Of a stretch of DNA of 64,000 bases, positions 20,472 to 29,594 are shown piece after piece. The stretch is taken from contig BCKQ01000019.1 of assembly GCA_001600695.1 (NCBI GenBank), positions 46,278-110,277 of the forward strand. The letters run 5' to 3'. A program made the position numbers and the translations under genes. Each line of letters begins with the position of its first letter. Within the stretch, counting starts at the first letter, position 1. The stretch comes from Ascoidea asiatica (taxonomy: Eukaryota > Ascomycota > Saccharomycetes > Ascoideales > Ascoideaceae). The notes below the pieces were generated by a model. It was not told the DNA's origin, searched no databases, and saw nothing but the letters and a program-made list of their open reading frames with translations.

Positions 20472-20478
20472 TCGTATA
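20472..20478 (+). promoter_or_regulatory. Sterol response element (TCGTATA) upstream of ERG7
   Basis: TCGTATA is the exact core recognised by Upc2/Ecm22 in S. cerevisiae and Upc2 in Candida. It lies 188 bases upstream of the ERG7 start codon, in an intergenic region shared with NOP1, and fits sterol-depletion control of ERG7. Confidence 0.75.
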
Positions 20479-20723
20479 AATTTTCCTCGGAGCGAAAAAA
20501 TAAAACCCACATAACTGGCGACGCTCTAATAATTTCATTTTGCGCGCGATGTACTAGGCGGTATCTTTAACATAATTATACACATAAAAACATTATACCC
20601 ACTATTTTGAAAATTATATTTAGTCACGCATGCTTAAGTAATTATATTTAAAAGTTTTCTACTCACAAATCCTGCACGAAATTTTTTTTTTTTCAGTTTC
20701 AATTTATTTCAATTTTCTTTTCA

Positions 20724-20734
20724 TGAAAAATTTT
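20724..20734 (+). promoter_or_regulatory. RRPE (TGAAAAATTTT) upstream of NOP1
   Basis: A full-consensus ribosomal RNA processing element, the Stb3-type site typical of ribosome-biogenesis genes, 416 bases upstream of the NOP1 ATG. In AT-rich DNA an AAAAATTTT core can arise by chance, so the gene context carries much of the weight. Confidence 0.5.
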
Positions 20735-21149
20735 AAAATATAGACAAAAATTTAAGATTTTGTAATTGTATTCTTGAAAGGTTTTGGTTTTTAGAATTAA
20801 ATTGAATTATATTACTTTGAATTGAATTGAATTAAATTTATAATAAGAATAATCTGATTAATAATTAATATCAATATCAAATAATCAAACAAATAGAAGT
20901 AAATTGAAAAGTTATTAAATTTAGTGAAACTTTGTTCAGTTTTTTAAATCTTTTATTAACATTTCAAAATATAATCAAAATAATAAATTTTTATCATTAG
21001 AATCTTATTAGAATATATATTGGTAGATAATTATAGAATTTTTATTAAGAATCATTAATCAACGATTTTAAAGAAAATCATTAAAAAAAAAAATTAATAT
21101 TTTCAATATTAATAACAACAATAATAACAATAATAACTAATAATAACTA

Positions 21150-22193
21150 ATGGCTTTTGGTGATAGAGGAGGCCGTGGCGGTGGCTTCGGTGGCCGTGGA
21201 GGATCCAGAGGTGGATTTGGCGACAGAGGTGGTCGTGGAGGATCAAGAGGTGGATCCAGAGGTGGCTTCGGTGACAGAGGAGGTCGTGGAGGCTTCGGTG
21301 GTCGTGGTGGATCAAGAGGAGGTCGTGGTGGCTTCGGTGGTCGTGGAGGATCAAGAGGTGGATTTGGTGACAGAGGTGGTCGTGGTGGATCCAGAGGAGG
21401 ATCTAGAGGTGGCCGTGGTGGATCTAGAGGAGGTCGTGGTGGAGCCAGAGGTGGTTCTGCTGCTGCAAAAGTTGTAATAGAACCTCATCGTCATGCTGGT
21501 GTATTCATTGCAAGAGGTAAAGAAGATTTATTAGTAACTAAAAATTTTGCTCCTGGTGAAAGTGTATATGGTGAAAAAAGAATACAGGTTGAAGTTCCTT
21601 CAAAAGAAGAAGGAGTTCCTCCAACTAAAATTGAATACAGAGTTTGGAATCCATTTAGATCAAAATTGGCTGCAGGTATTATGGGTGGTTTAGATGAATT
21701 ATTTATTGCACCAGGTAAAAAAATTTTATATTTAGGTGCTGCCTCAGGTACTTCAGTATCTCATGTATCAGATATTGTTGGTCCAGAAGGAATTGTTTAT
21801 GCAGTTGAGTTTGCTCATAGACCAGGAAGAGAATTAATTAATATGGCTAAAAAAAGACCAAATATTATACCAATTATTGAAGATGCTCGTCATCCTCAGA
21901 AATATAGAATGTTAATGGGAATGGTAGATGCAGTATTTGCAGATGTTGCACAACCTGATCAAGCTCGTATTATTGCCTTAAATTCTCATTTATTTTTAAA
22001 AGATCAAGGTGGAGTAATAATTTCAATTAAAGCAAATTGTATTGATTCAACTGTTGATGCAGAAACTGTTTTTGCTCGAGAAGTTACTAAATTAAGAGAA
22101 GAACGTATAAAACCTTTAGAACAACTTACCTTAGAACCATATGAAAGAGACCATTGTATAGTTGTTGGAAGATATATGCGTAGTGGATTATAA
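21150..22193 (+). CDS. NOP1: Fibrillarin, box C/D snoRNP 2'-O-methyltransferase
   Basis: The catalytic subunit of C/D snoRNPs, which 2'-O-methylates rRNA in the nucleolus (relatives also methylate histone H2A Gln). Residues 1-105 form a GAR domain of repeating RGG, GGF and SRGG units, encoded by repetitive GGTGGATCCAGAGG-like DNA. The methyltransferase fold follows, with the SAM-binding motif [10 protein letters not shown] at about 190 and the downstream [10 protein letters not shown]. The length of 347 residues is slightly above S. cerevisiae Nop1 (327), the excess lying in the GAR domain. The local GC content of the repeat is well above the window average; this reflects glycine codons, not foreign origin. 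A reading on the opposite strand through the GAR repeat is a shadow. Confidence 0.98.
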   Translation: MAFGDRGGRGGGFGGRGGSRGGFGDRGGRGGSRGGSRGGFGDRGGRGGFGGRGGSRGGRGGFGGRGGSRGGFGDRGGRGGSRGGSRGGRGGSRGGRGGARGGSAAAKVVIEPHRHAGVFIARGKEDLLVTKNFAPGESVYGEKRIQVEVPSKEEGVPPTKIEYRVWNPFRSKLAAGIMGGLDELFIAPGKKILYLGAASGTSVSHVSDIVGPEGIVYAVEFAHRPGRELINMAKKRPNIIPIIEDARHPQKYRMLMGMVDAVFADVAQPDQARIIALNSHLFLKDQGGVIISIKANCIDSTVDAETVFAREVTKLREERIKPLEQLTLEPYERDHCIVVGRYMRSGL

Positions 22194-22922
22194 TCATCAA
22201 AAGAAATAAAAACATAGTATACATATATCAAATCATTTAGAACCTAATTTTACATTAATTTTTATTAACTTATTCAATTCAGACTTTTAAAAATGAAAAC
22301 TCTCAATCTTTTTCCAATAGCTTTTCTTATTATGTATTTTATTTAAGATTTCATTGATAGAACCGAAAATAATTTAAAGTGAAATTTAATTGAAATTTAA
22401 ATCCATTTGTCTGCGAGCACCCCTAACTTACTGTAGACCCATTGGAAGTGTCCCGGAGAGCTTTCAGTATGGCTTGAGGCAGCAACTTTCCTGGCTAACC
22501 GAAGCCCCCTCCCCTTTTCTACCTGCTGAAACAAAACTAATTCTTTTATGCTCTCAATTTTCAAGGTGTTATGTACACCCAGCAACCACCCGAGGAAAAC
22601 GGAATATCCTCCGTGTGCCGCGTGCTCGGGTGTTGTTCTCTTCTGTTTCTTCTCGTTTTCCTCTCGCTTTATTCATTTTGTTGACGAAATCAAAAGCTGT
22701 AATCTGAATTGGATGGAAATTGAATTATTTTATTCTTTCTTTCTCAATTCAGATTCGGATCTTACTTTTGAATCATGGCCATATTCAATAATTAATTCGT
22801 AGAATCTAATATCACTTTACCAAAGATTAAATATTCATTATCCAATATTAATTATACTTCATCCTTAATTGGTAAAACATCCATAGACAGTTTATTTCTT
22901 ATCCTTTTATGTATCTTAATTA
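22194..22922. other. Intergenic region upstream of SLA1 with GC-rich patch
   Basis: The 3' flank of NOP1 and upstream region of SLA1. A GC-rich patch at about 22409-22640 contains TCCCGGAGAG and a CCCCTCCCC-like run. ORFs of 105, 84 and 62 codons overlap on both strands across this patch and are not supported as genes. Confidence 0.55.
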
Positions 22923-25900
22923 ATGTCTTTCATTGGAATATATAAAGCAATTTATGCTTATGAAGCTCAATCTAATGAGGAATTATCAATAAAAGAAGAT
23001 GATATCTTATATCTTATCGAAAAATCTCAGGTTGATGATTGGTGGAAAGTTAAATTAAGAATTATAGGCTCGGATATTGAAGAACCAGTAGGTCTTGTTC
23101 CAAAAACATATATTGAACCTGCAAATATAATAAGCTCAGCTATTGCTTTATATGATTATGATAAACAAACTGAAGAAGAATTATCCTTTAAAGAAAATGC
23201 TTTGTTTGACGTATATGACACAAGAGATCAAGATTGGGTACTTGTTTCTACTAAAAATTCTTCAACTATAAACTATGGTTTTGTTCCTGCAAATTATATT
23301 CAAATATCTGCTAGTTCTAATTCAGCTCCAACTCCAACTCCAGCCACAACTACAACAGCTTTGAATAATTTCCCAGCCCCTCCAACTCATCCAAACCGTG
23401 TAGATCCAAGACAAAAAGATGATAATGTAAATCACGAAGAAGAAAATTATTATAACCCTCCAGAGCCAAATTCTCGTCCAAGAACAACTTCAACAAGCAT
23501 TCTAAAAGATTATAAATTATCTGATAATGAAGATGAAACTCCTCCAGAAATGCCAAAAAGACCTTCAAATCCAAACATACTGTCAAATTCAAATTCAAAT
23601 TCAAACAATAGGCATTCAAGTAGATCTGAATCTTATTCTAATTCTTCTCCTCCTTATTCTCCAGATCAAAATGATTACAATACTAATCAAAAAAAAAGCA
23701 AGAAAACAAATAATAGTAATAATAATAATAATAACAATAATAATAATCGTAATGATATTGATGATGATGAATTTTTCACTTGGAATGTAGCCGAAGTTGA
23801 AGGTAAAAGAAAAAAGAAAGCTCAATTAGGTATAGGTAATGGAATAATTTATTTCAGACCTGATCCTTCAACAGGTGATTTACCACAACAATGGAAAGTT
23901 TCAAATTTAATTAATTTTTCTTCAGAAAAGAAGCATGTGTTTTTAGACTTTAAAAATCCCTCAGCTTCAATTGAATTACATGCAGGTTCTGGCGATATGG
24001 CAAAAGAAATCTTAGGCTTATTAGGTGATTTAAGGGGTGCAATTGAACAAGCTGGTTTAAAAGAAGTCAAAGCAGCTTCAAGGCCAACAACTCTAAATGG
24101 TTATAAAACTGGTAAAGTTTTGTATGATTTTAAAGCTCAAGATTTGAATGAATTATCTGTTCATGAAAATGATTTAGTTTTCATCATTAATGATAAAAAA
24201 TCTCCTGATTGGTGGCTAGTTAAAAATATTGATACAAATAAAGAAGGTGTTGTACCTTCTTCATATATTGAAACTTCAAGTTCTTTTAGTCTAGGTTCTG
24301 TAGCTGGAAAAGCTAAAAATTTAGTTAGGTCTAAATCAAGTAAACGTAATAAAAGAGACAAAGAAAAAGAAAAAGAAAGAGAAAGGGAGAGAGAAAGAGA
24401 AGAGAAATTTAAAAGAGATCAAGAATATGAACATAGAAATAGGCGTAGTCAAGAAAATTCTTCAAATTCAAATTCAAATAAATCAAAACAAAAAAGCGTT
24501 AAATCCTTTCCAAATAAAAATAAGTTAAGACAATTTGAAGATAGATCTGGAAATTTTCGAGTTCAAGCTGAATTTCTTGGTTTATCTTCAGGAAAAATTC
24601 ATCTTCATAAATCAAACGGGGTTAAAATTGCTGTGGCAGCTGACAAATTATCTTTAAAAGATCTTGAATATATTGAAAGAGTTACAGGTGCTTCTTTAGA
24701 TAATTATAAACCCAAAGAAGAAAGACGTACAAATAGAGAGGAAGAAAGATCCCTGAAACAAAGAGAAAAACAAGAAAGACAAGATTACGAAAAGAAAAAA
24801 TCAATTGTAATTTCTTCAAAAAATATTGATGCAAACCGCTCTAAAAAACCTGAATATGATTGGTTTGAATTTTTTCTCAATTGTGGATGTGATGTTAATG
24901 TTTGTCAACGTTACTCTTTAAATTTTGATAAAGAGCAAATGGATGAAAGCTCTTTAGAAGACATGACAAGCTCAATATTACGAACATTAGGCTTAAGAGA
25001 AGGTGATATTATTAGAGTAATGAAAGTTTTAGATAAAAAATTTAACCGAGAAAAACCTGTTTCTTCAGGTTCCAATGAAAATGAAAGTCTATTTAGTAGT
25101 GCTAATGGTGTTTTGAAAACCAATAGAACCAGATCTACTTCAAATGTTGCGATTGATGCTTCAGCATTAAATGCGATCAAACAACAGCAACAACCACCAA
25201 TTACTTCTTCTTCAACTACTAGTGGTAGTAGTAAATCTATCGGTGGATTTGATGATGACGCGTGGACTGTTAAGCCTGCTTCAAATACACAAATCCAAAT
25301 GAATAAACCAACAAATATTACTGAGAGTTTTGATGATAATAAGCAAATTAATCAAAAAACCAATAATGCAAACTCTCTTATATCCAATCAAAAATTTAGT
25401 GGATCTCTACAAGATCTAGTTGACTTAAAACCTTTAGATGATACAATTACAGGCGTTGAACCAATGAAACCGAATAAAAAAGCACCAGTTGCTGCAATAC
25501 AACCAACCAAAACCGGTTCTTCTATAAGATCTCAAAGAACTGGCTCTTCATTGAAATCACAGAAAACTGGTGGTCTTCAACCTTTAGATCCATTTAAAAC
25601 TGGTGGTAACTTAATACCTATAAATACAGCTGTTGCTCCTATGATTTTGCCAATTCAAACTGGTGCTATTGTCGCTCCTATTCAGCCTATTTTATTTTCT
25701 AACAATACATCTGGTCTAATGCTTCAACAAACAGGGAATATGGTTCAGACTTCTTTTGGAACAAGTGCACCTGCTATGTTCCAAATGGCAGGTATGCCTC
25801 AGACAACTTTTGGTTCCAATATGGTTGTTCTTCAAAAAACCGGTGAAGCTCCTTTGCAGAAAACTGGAGGAACGATTAATCCATTTGGAAATGCGATTGT

Positions 25901-26561
25901 TACTCAGAGAACGGGTGGATTTACACCTTCCTATACATCCTCAGCCATGCCAGTTACTTCCTTTATTGCTCCAATTCAACAGCAGCAGGCCTCTACTCAA
26001 CCTTTGAACAATGCTTTTGGAAATATGAGTCTAACGGGAGGACAAACTGGATTTATTTCTCAACCTGCTCAGCAAACTGGATTCATTTCCCAACCAATCC
26101 AACAAACAGGATTTACCACTAATACGTTTGGTCAGGGCCAGTCAATTCCAGCTACTTCATTTGGAAATAGTACATTGATGTCACAACAACCATTTCAACA
26201 AACTGGTTTCAACAATAATGCTTTTGGACAATCTCAACCACAATCGCAAGCTTTTATGCAGCAGCAACCTTTTACTTCTTTCAATGGAGGAGTAAATGGA
26301 ATGTACCAACAACAACCACAACAACCACAATTTCAACAACAGATGTTTACAAGCATGAATCAGTTTCAACCAATGCAACCTCAGCCACAACAGCCAGCTC
26401 CAGCTTTACAATATCAGCCTACAGGATTAGGATTTGGTAATGCTCCTAGTGGAGATATGCCTAACACAAGCTTTGGAATGCAACAGCCATTACAGGCCCA
26501 AGCAACCGGTAGAAGAGCCAATCTTGCTGCTGCTACTGCAGATAATCCTTTTGGCTTGTAG
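22923..26561 (+). CDS. SLA1: Endocytic actin-patch adaptor Sla1
   Basis: A cortical-patch adaptor that links NPFxD cargo, clathrin and the Arp2/3 activator Las17 in endocytosis. Domain order matches Sla1. Two tandem SH3 domains (about 5-68 and 72-128) each have ALYDY-like starts and P-x-x-Y ends. A Pro/Ser/Asn-rich linker with an Asn run follows, then a PH-like region (about 280-385) and a third SH3 (about 390-455). SHD1, the NPFxD-binding domain, lies at about 537-592, a SAM-like SHD2 with YDWFEFFLNCG at about 640-705, and many QxTG-type repeats (about 830-1140) in a Gln-rich tail. Lengths are 1212 and, for S. cerevisiae, 1244 residues. The repeats are Prk1/Ark1 kinase targets in baker's yeast (LxxQxTG). 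Two CTG codons occur, both in low-complexity contexts. Confidence 0.97.
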   Translation: MSFIGIYKAIYAYEAQSNEELSIKEDDILYLIEKSQVDDWWKVKLRIIGSDIEEPVGLVPKTYIEPANIISSAIALYDYDKQTEEELSFKENALFDVYDTRDQDWVLVSTKNSSTINYGFVPANYIQISASSNSAPTPTPATTTTALNNFPAPPTHPNRVDPRQKDDNVNHEEENYYNPPEPNSRPRTTSTSILKDYKLSDNEDETPPEMPKRPSNPNILSNSNSNSNNRHSSRSESYSNSSPPYSPDQNDYNTNQKKSKKTNNSNNNNNNNNNNRNDIDDDEFFTWNVAEVEGKRKKKAQLGIGNGIIYFRPDPSTGDLPQQWKVSNLINFSSEKKHVFLDFKNPSASIELHAGSGDMAKEILGLLGDLRGAIEQAGLKEVKAASRPTTLNGYKTGKVLYDFKAQDLNELSVHENDLVFIINDKKSPDWWLVKNIDTNKEGVVPSSYIETSSSFSLGSVAGKAKNLVRSKSSKRNKRDKEKEKEREREREREEKFKRDQEYEHRNRRSQENSSNSNSNKSKQKSVKSFPNKNKLRQFEDRSGNFRVQAEFLGLSSGKIHLHKSNGVKIAVAADKLSLKDLEYIERVTGASLDNYKPKEERRTNREEERSLKQREKQERQDYEKKKSIVISSKNIDANRSKKPEYDWFEFFLNCGCDVNVCQRYSLNFDKEQMDESSLEDMTSSILRTLGLREGDIIRVMKVLDKKFNREKPVSSGSNENESLFSSANGVLKTNRTRSTSNVAIDASALNAIKQQQQPPITSSSTTSGSSKSIGGFDDDAWTVKPASNTQIQMNKPTNITESFDDNKQINQKTNNANSLISNQKFSGSLQDLVDLKPLDDTITGVEPMKPNKKAPVAAIQPTKTGSSIRSQRTGSSLKSQKTGGLQPLDPFKTGGNLIPINTAVAPMILPIQTGAIVAPIQPILFSNNTSGLMLQQTGNMVQTSFGTSAPAMFQMAGMPQTTFGSNMVVLQKTGEAPLQKTGGTINPFGNAIVTQRTGGFTPSYTSSAMPVTSFIAPIQQQQASTQPLNNAFGNMSLTGGQTGFISQPAQQTGFISQPIQQTGFTTNTFGQGQSIPATSFGNSTLMSQQPFQQTGFNNNAFGQSQPQSQAFMQQQPFTSFNGGVNGMYQQQPQQPQFQQQMFTSMNQFQPMQPQPQQPAPALQYQPTGLGFGNAPSGDMPNTSFGMQQPLQAQATGRRANLAAATADNPFGL

Positions 26562-27397
26562 AAAAACAAATTCGATCTTTTTTTATTTTTATTTACTTCT
26601 TTTTACGCTTATATCTGACCAAATGTTTAATAACTGAATAAGAGCATTTTAGTTAATTTTTTTATACTAATTTGTATATAACTAGATAGTTTATTTCCAA
26701 ACTGTTTTTATCAGATATTCTGTAATTTTTTTGTTAAATTCTATCACGCTAGCTAAAATAGTAGAAAAACGAAAGATTCTGTAGTTATAATTTTTGTTTT
26801 TGTCAAAAAATTTCTTTTTATTTTCGTGAATAATTTGTTAAACAAAACAGCAATATACAGTGTAAGAGTAAAGTTGAGCCTTGAATATTTTTCAGAAATA
26901 AAAGGTAATTTTAGAGATTAATTGAACTTTAAAGGTTTTTGATCAACTACACTTTTCTAAAGAAGAAGAATAATACCAGATTTCCAATAAATTTATCTGG
27001 TTCAATTGCCCTGACGATTGCTCTGAAATATATTTGAGCGTTATGATCAAGAACAAAGTAATCGAAATGAAATTTTGTGGTATTCTAAAATTTTGAAATA
27101 TATTGAAACAGATACTCATAAATTAAAAACTACGCCCAAACTATGGAATGGGATATTATTTTTCGTTTTCGAGGCATTAAAGAAGTTGAAACCTAGATAG
27201 ATTAAAAAGAGTTCTATTTACAGAATATATTAGAGGCTGTATTAGTGGTACAAAACAAAAATAAAAATATAGTGTAGTGAATTTGAAACAAATAGTATAG
27301 ATAGATCTCGTACGTTATAAATAGACAGCATTAAAATTTTCGTAAATGTATTTGAAGAGAATCAAGAAATAATTATTTGATAAGATAAAATTGAAAT
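26562..27397. other. Convergent 3' region of SLA1 and the DHA2 exporter
   Basis: No gene is called. From about 27025 to 27199 the plus strand holds an open stretch of roughly 58 codons with protein-like composition and no start codon, possibly a relic. The rest is AT-rich with no RNA gene seen. Confidence 0.45.
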
Positions 27398-29089
27398 CTA
27401 TTTACTTTCTATTGCGTTTTCTTTTTCATTCTGATTAATATTGTAATTCTCAACAGGATTGTCATTTTGATTGTCATTTTGATTCGCACGATCATCTTTA
27501 TCACTTAAATTCTTTGTTTGAGTATAACCTTCCAATTTTTCTTTTACAAAAAGAGAAGCAAGTAAACAAGAGCTCATTATTGGGATCCAGAAGATGAAAA
27601 TATTTCTAATCGCCTTCATGTATATTCCCTGAACTTGAACGATATCTTCATCACTTTTAATAACAGAATAATCTAGCTTTGAATAAAGATGGGTTAGTAG
27701 ATAGTCTTTAATTGAATCTGATAAATAATCATTATGATTAATTTTATGTTTAAGAGTTGAACTAAATATTAGTGAACTAATGGCAAATCCAAGCGAACCT
27801 CCAAATGATCTCACAACATTTCTAGTTGAAATGACTATAGATCTATCTTCTCTTCGAGATACAGCTAAAGCTGCAAGAATTGTAGGCTGAAAGGTAAAAC
27901 CAATTCCAACACCGTAAAAAATTAAAATAAAAACACAAAGAACTAAAGGAGTAGTTCTTTTAAATAATAATAATAAACACCCAGATAATAGCCATATAAG
28001 AAAACCAATACGCAAAGGTAGGTTATACTTTTGGAACTTCGTTATTAATAAACCACAAATTACCGAACAGACAGCTGAGGGTAGAACTAAGGCTAGCATA
28101 AAACATGCATTCACCAATAATGACAAACCTCTAACTGATTGAAAATAATACGGAAAATAATAACTTGAACTATAATAAATAATTCCAAAAAAAGTGGATT
28201 GCGTAAAAATGACATCCAATTGAGAATTTTTGAATAATCTTAAAGGAATCATAGCTAGTCTAGAAAATTTCCATTCAATAAATAAAAACACTATTAGTAG
28301 GGTACCTCCTACTGTAAAAAGTATTATTATTTGAGGACTATTCCAAGAAAAAGTTATGCCTCCTCCTTCCATTGCAATTAATAACAAAATTAAACCCGAA
28401 CTGCTAAAAAGAATTCCAAGATAATCAATATCTCCAAATTTATCTTTTAATGATACATCAAGTTTAAGATTTGGAATTAAAAACCATACAGGTATCATTG
28501 CTAATAGCATCGCAGGCCCCAAAAATGCATAATAAAAATATCTCCAATGAGCATAAATTGAGAATAATGATGCAATAAAAGGTCCTAATGCATTTCCTAA
28601 ACCAGAAGATCCACCAATTAGACCTTGATATAGTCCTCTTTCTTTTAAAGGAGTTATATCTGTAACTATGGTCATTGCAAGATTTTGAATTCCAGCACCA
28701 CCAATTCCACAAAAGGCTCTAAAGACATATAATTGAGGGCCTGTTTGAGCTAAGCCACAAGCTATATCTGATATTCCTAAAATAAGCATGGAAGCCATAA
28801 AACAAACCTTTCTTCCAAATATATCACTCAATCTAGCAAATATAACTTGAAATACACAATTTGCTATGATGGTCGACGTTCCTGCCCAAGAAATTGTTTC
28901 ACCTGCATCTAAATCATCTGCAATTGTTGCCAATAATATAGAGATTCCATTGTTATCAATTATTGCTAAAAATATGGATAAAAGCATTCCACTTAGTACC
29001 ATCATTATCTTTTTGGGTGATAGTATATTATCCTGTACGGCTGCATACTGGTCATTTAACTCCTTTTCGTCTTTGTCTTTGTGAGACAT
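27398..29089 (-). CDS. DHA2-type MFS transporter (drug or basic amino acid)
   Basis: A 14-helix major-facilitator protein of the drug:H+ antiporter-2 group, which also includes vacuolar basic amino acid transporters (VBA/FNX type). Evidence: an N-terminal hydrophilic stretch followed by LAIIDNNG-like motif D, motif A as ARLSDIFGRK in the loop after helix 2 (about 88-97), and antiporter motif C in GLIGGSSGLGNALGP (about 150). Fourteen or so hydrophobic segments span to about residue 520, and the tail is Asn/Asp-rich. I start at ATG 29089 (MSHKDKDEK, 563 residues); the eight codons upstream open with TTG and are unlikely to be used. The promoter lies beside the zinc-cluster gene and has clustered CGG triplets and a TATA-like element. 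The substrate is unknown; drug export or vacuolar amino acid uptake are both possible. Confidence 0.88.
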   Translation of the reverse strand: MSHKDKDEKELNDQYAAVQDNILSPKKIMMVLSGMLLSIFLAIIDNNGISILLATIADDLDAGETISWAGTSTIIANCVFQVIFARLSDIFGRKVCFMASMLILGISDIACGLAQTGPQLYVFRAFCGIGGAGIQNLAMTIVTDITPLKERGLYQGLIGGSSGLGNALGPFIASLFSIYAHWRYFYYAFLGPAMLLAMIPVWFLIPNLKLDVSLKDKFGDIDYLGILFSSSGLILLLIAMEGGGITFSWNSPQIIILFTVGGTLLIVFLFIEWKFSRLAMIPLRLFKNSQLDVIFTQSTFFGIIYYSSSYYFPYYFQSVRGLSLLVNACFMLALVLPSAVCSVICGLLITKFQKYNLPLRIGFLIWLLSGCLLLLFKRTTPLVLCVFILIFYGVGIGFTFQPTILAALAVSRREDRSIVISTRNVVRSFGGSLGFAISSLIFSSTLKHKINHNDYLSDSIKDYLLTHLYSKLDYSVIKSDEDIVQVQGIYMKAIRNIFIFWIPIMSSCLLASLFVKEKLEGYTQTKNLSDKDDRANQNDNQNDNPVENYNINQNEKENAIESK

Positions 29090-29594
29090 GATTGATATTA
29101 TTCTTATTTGCAAGCTTATGGTTACTATTATTTGAAATCCCGAGTTGCAATTTAACTGTTAATGATTAATGATTCAAGTAACTCATTTTTCACAAATCAG
29201 TTCATCTGCAGAATCAGTTGGAGGTAAAACACTCTTGTTTTATATAAATAGAAATAAGCAAAACAGTAAATAAAAAGCTTCCCTAGAACTTCACCCTAAA
29301 TTTTATGTATTGTGAAAGTGTATGAAGTTGAAATATTTTAATGTTGTAAACACATTTTTATCTACTTTTAGTAATAGTTTTCTTTCCGATGAGTTTCCGA
29401 TTCCACGGAAAAAATCGGTCCGCGGATAGGAATATTCCAGGGAAACAATTATTCCCTTTCCGAAATCCTAAATTAAGTCCTAAATCCAATTCTAAAATTT
29501 AAGTTGCACATTACTTATTTAGGAAATTAATCCTAGAGTAATCTTAAGGTAATACTTAATTCAATCGATGCACCCAATTAGCTAGGGATTAGCT
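29090..29594. other. Promoter of the DHA2 transporter, with CGG-triplet cluster
   Basis: This separates the transporter start from the stop of the zinc-cluster gene on the same strand. TATATAAA lies at about 29240-29247 (about 150 bases from the start), ACCCTAA at 29293-29299, CGG/CCG triplets at 29397-29425, and short TAGGA/TCCTA inverted repeats near 29518-29536. Confidence 0.6.
29397..29425. promoter_or_regulatory. Clustered CGG/CCG triplets, candidate zinc-cluster operator
   Basis: CCG-N6-CGG at 29397-29408 is an everted CGG pair, followed by CGG (29416-29418), then CCGCGG (29420-29425). An inverted CCGATT/AATCGG overlaps it. Zn2Cys6 dimers bind spaced CGG triplets; four within 29 bases is unusual in DNA this AT-rich. 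It lies about 310-340 bases upstream of the exporter and just beyond the 3' end of a Zn2Cys6 gene, so autonomous TF-exporter control is a reasonable inference. Confidence 0.5.

Larger units (their letters stand above)
20285..21149. other. Divergent promoter region between ERG7 and NOP1
   Basis: An 865-bp shared upstream region. The ERG7 side has the SRE and a GC-richer patch at about 20460-20570. The NOP1 side has an RRPE and a long AT-rich leader ending in an AAT/AAC-rich tract just before the ATG. No ORF is seen. Confidence 0.7.

Noticed and set aside
22390-22802. ORFs of 105 and 84 codons upstream of SLA1
   Set aside because: Overlapping frames in a GC-richer promoter patch, composition unlike real genes of the window.
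27398-29113. Start of the DHA2 transporter at 29113
   Set aside because: The codon there is TTG; the first ATG in frame is at 29089 and gives a normal N-terminus. The same reasoning moved the starts of the zinc-cluster gene, nucleoside hydrolase, GH5, APE3, TBF1 and HEM15 to their first ATG.
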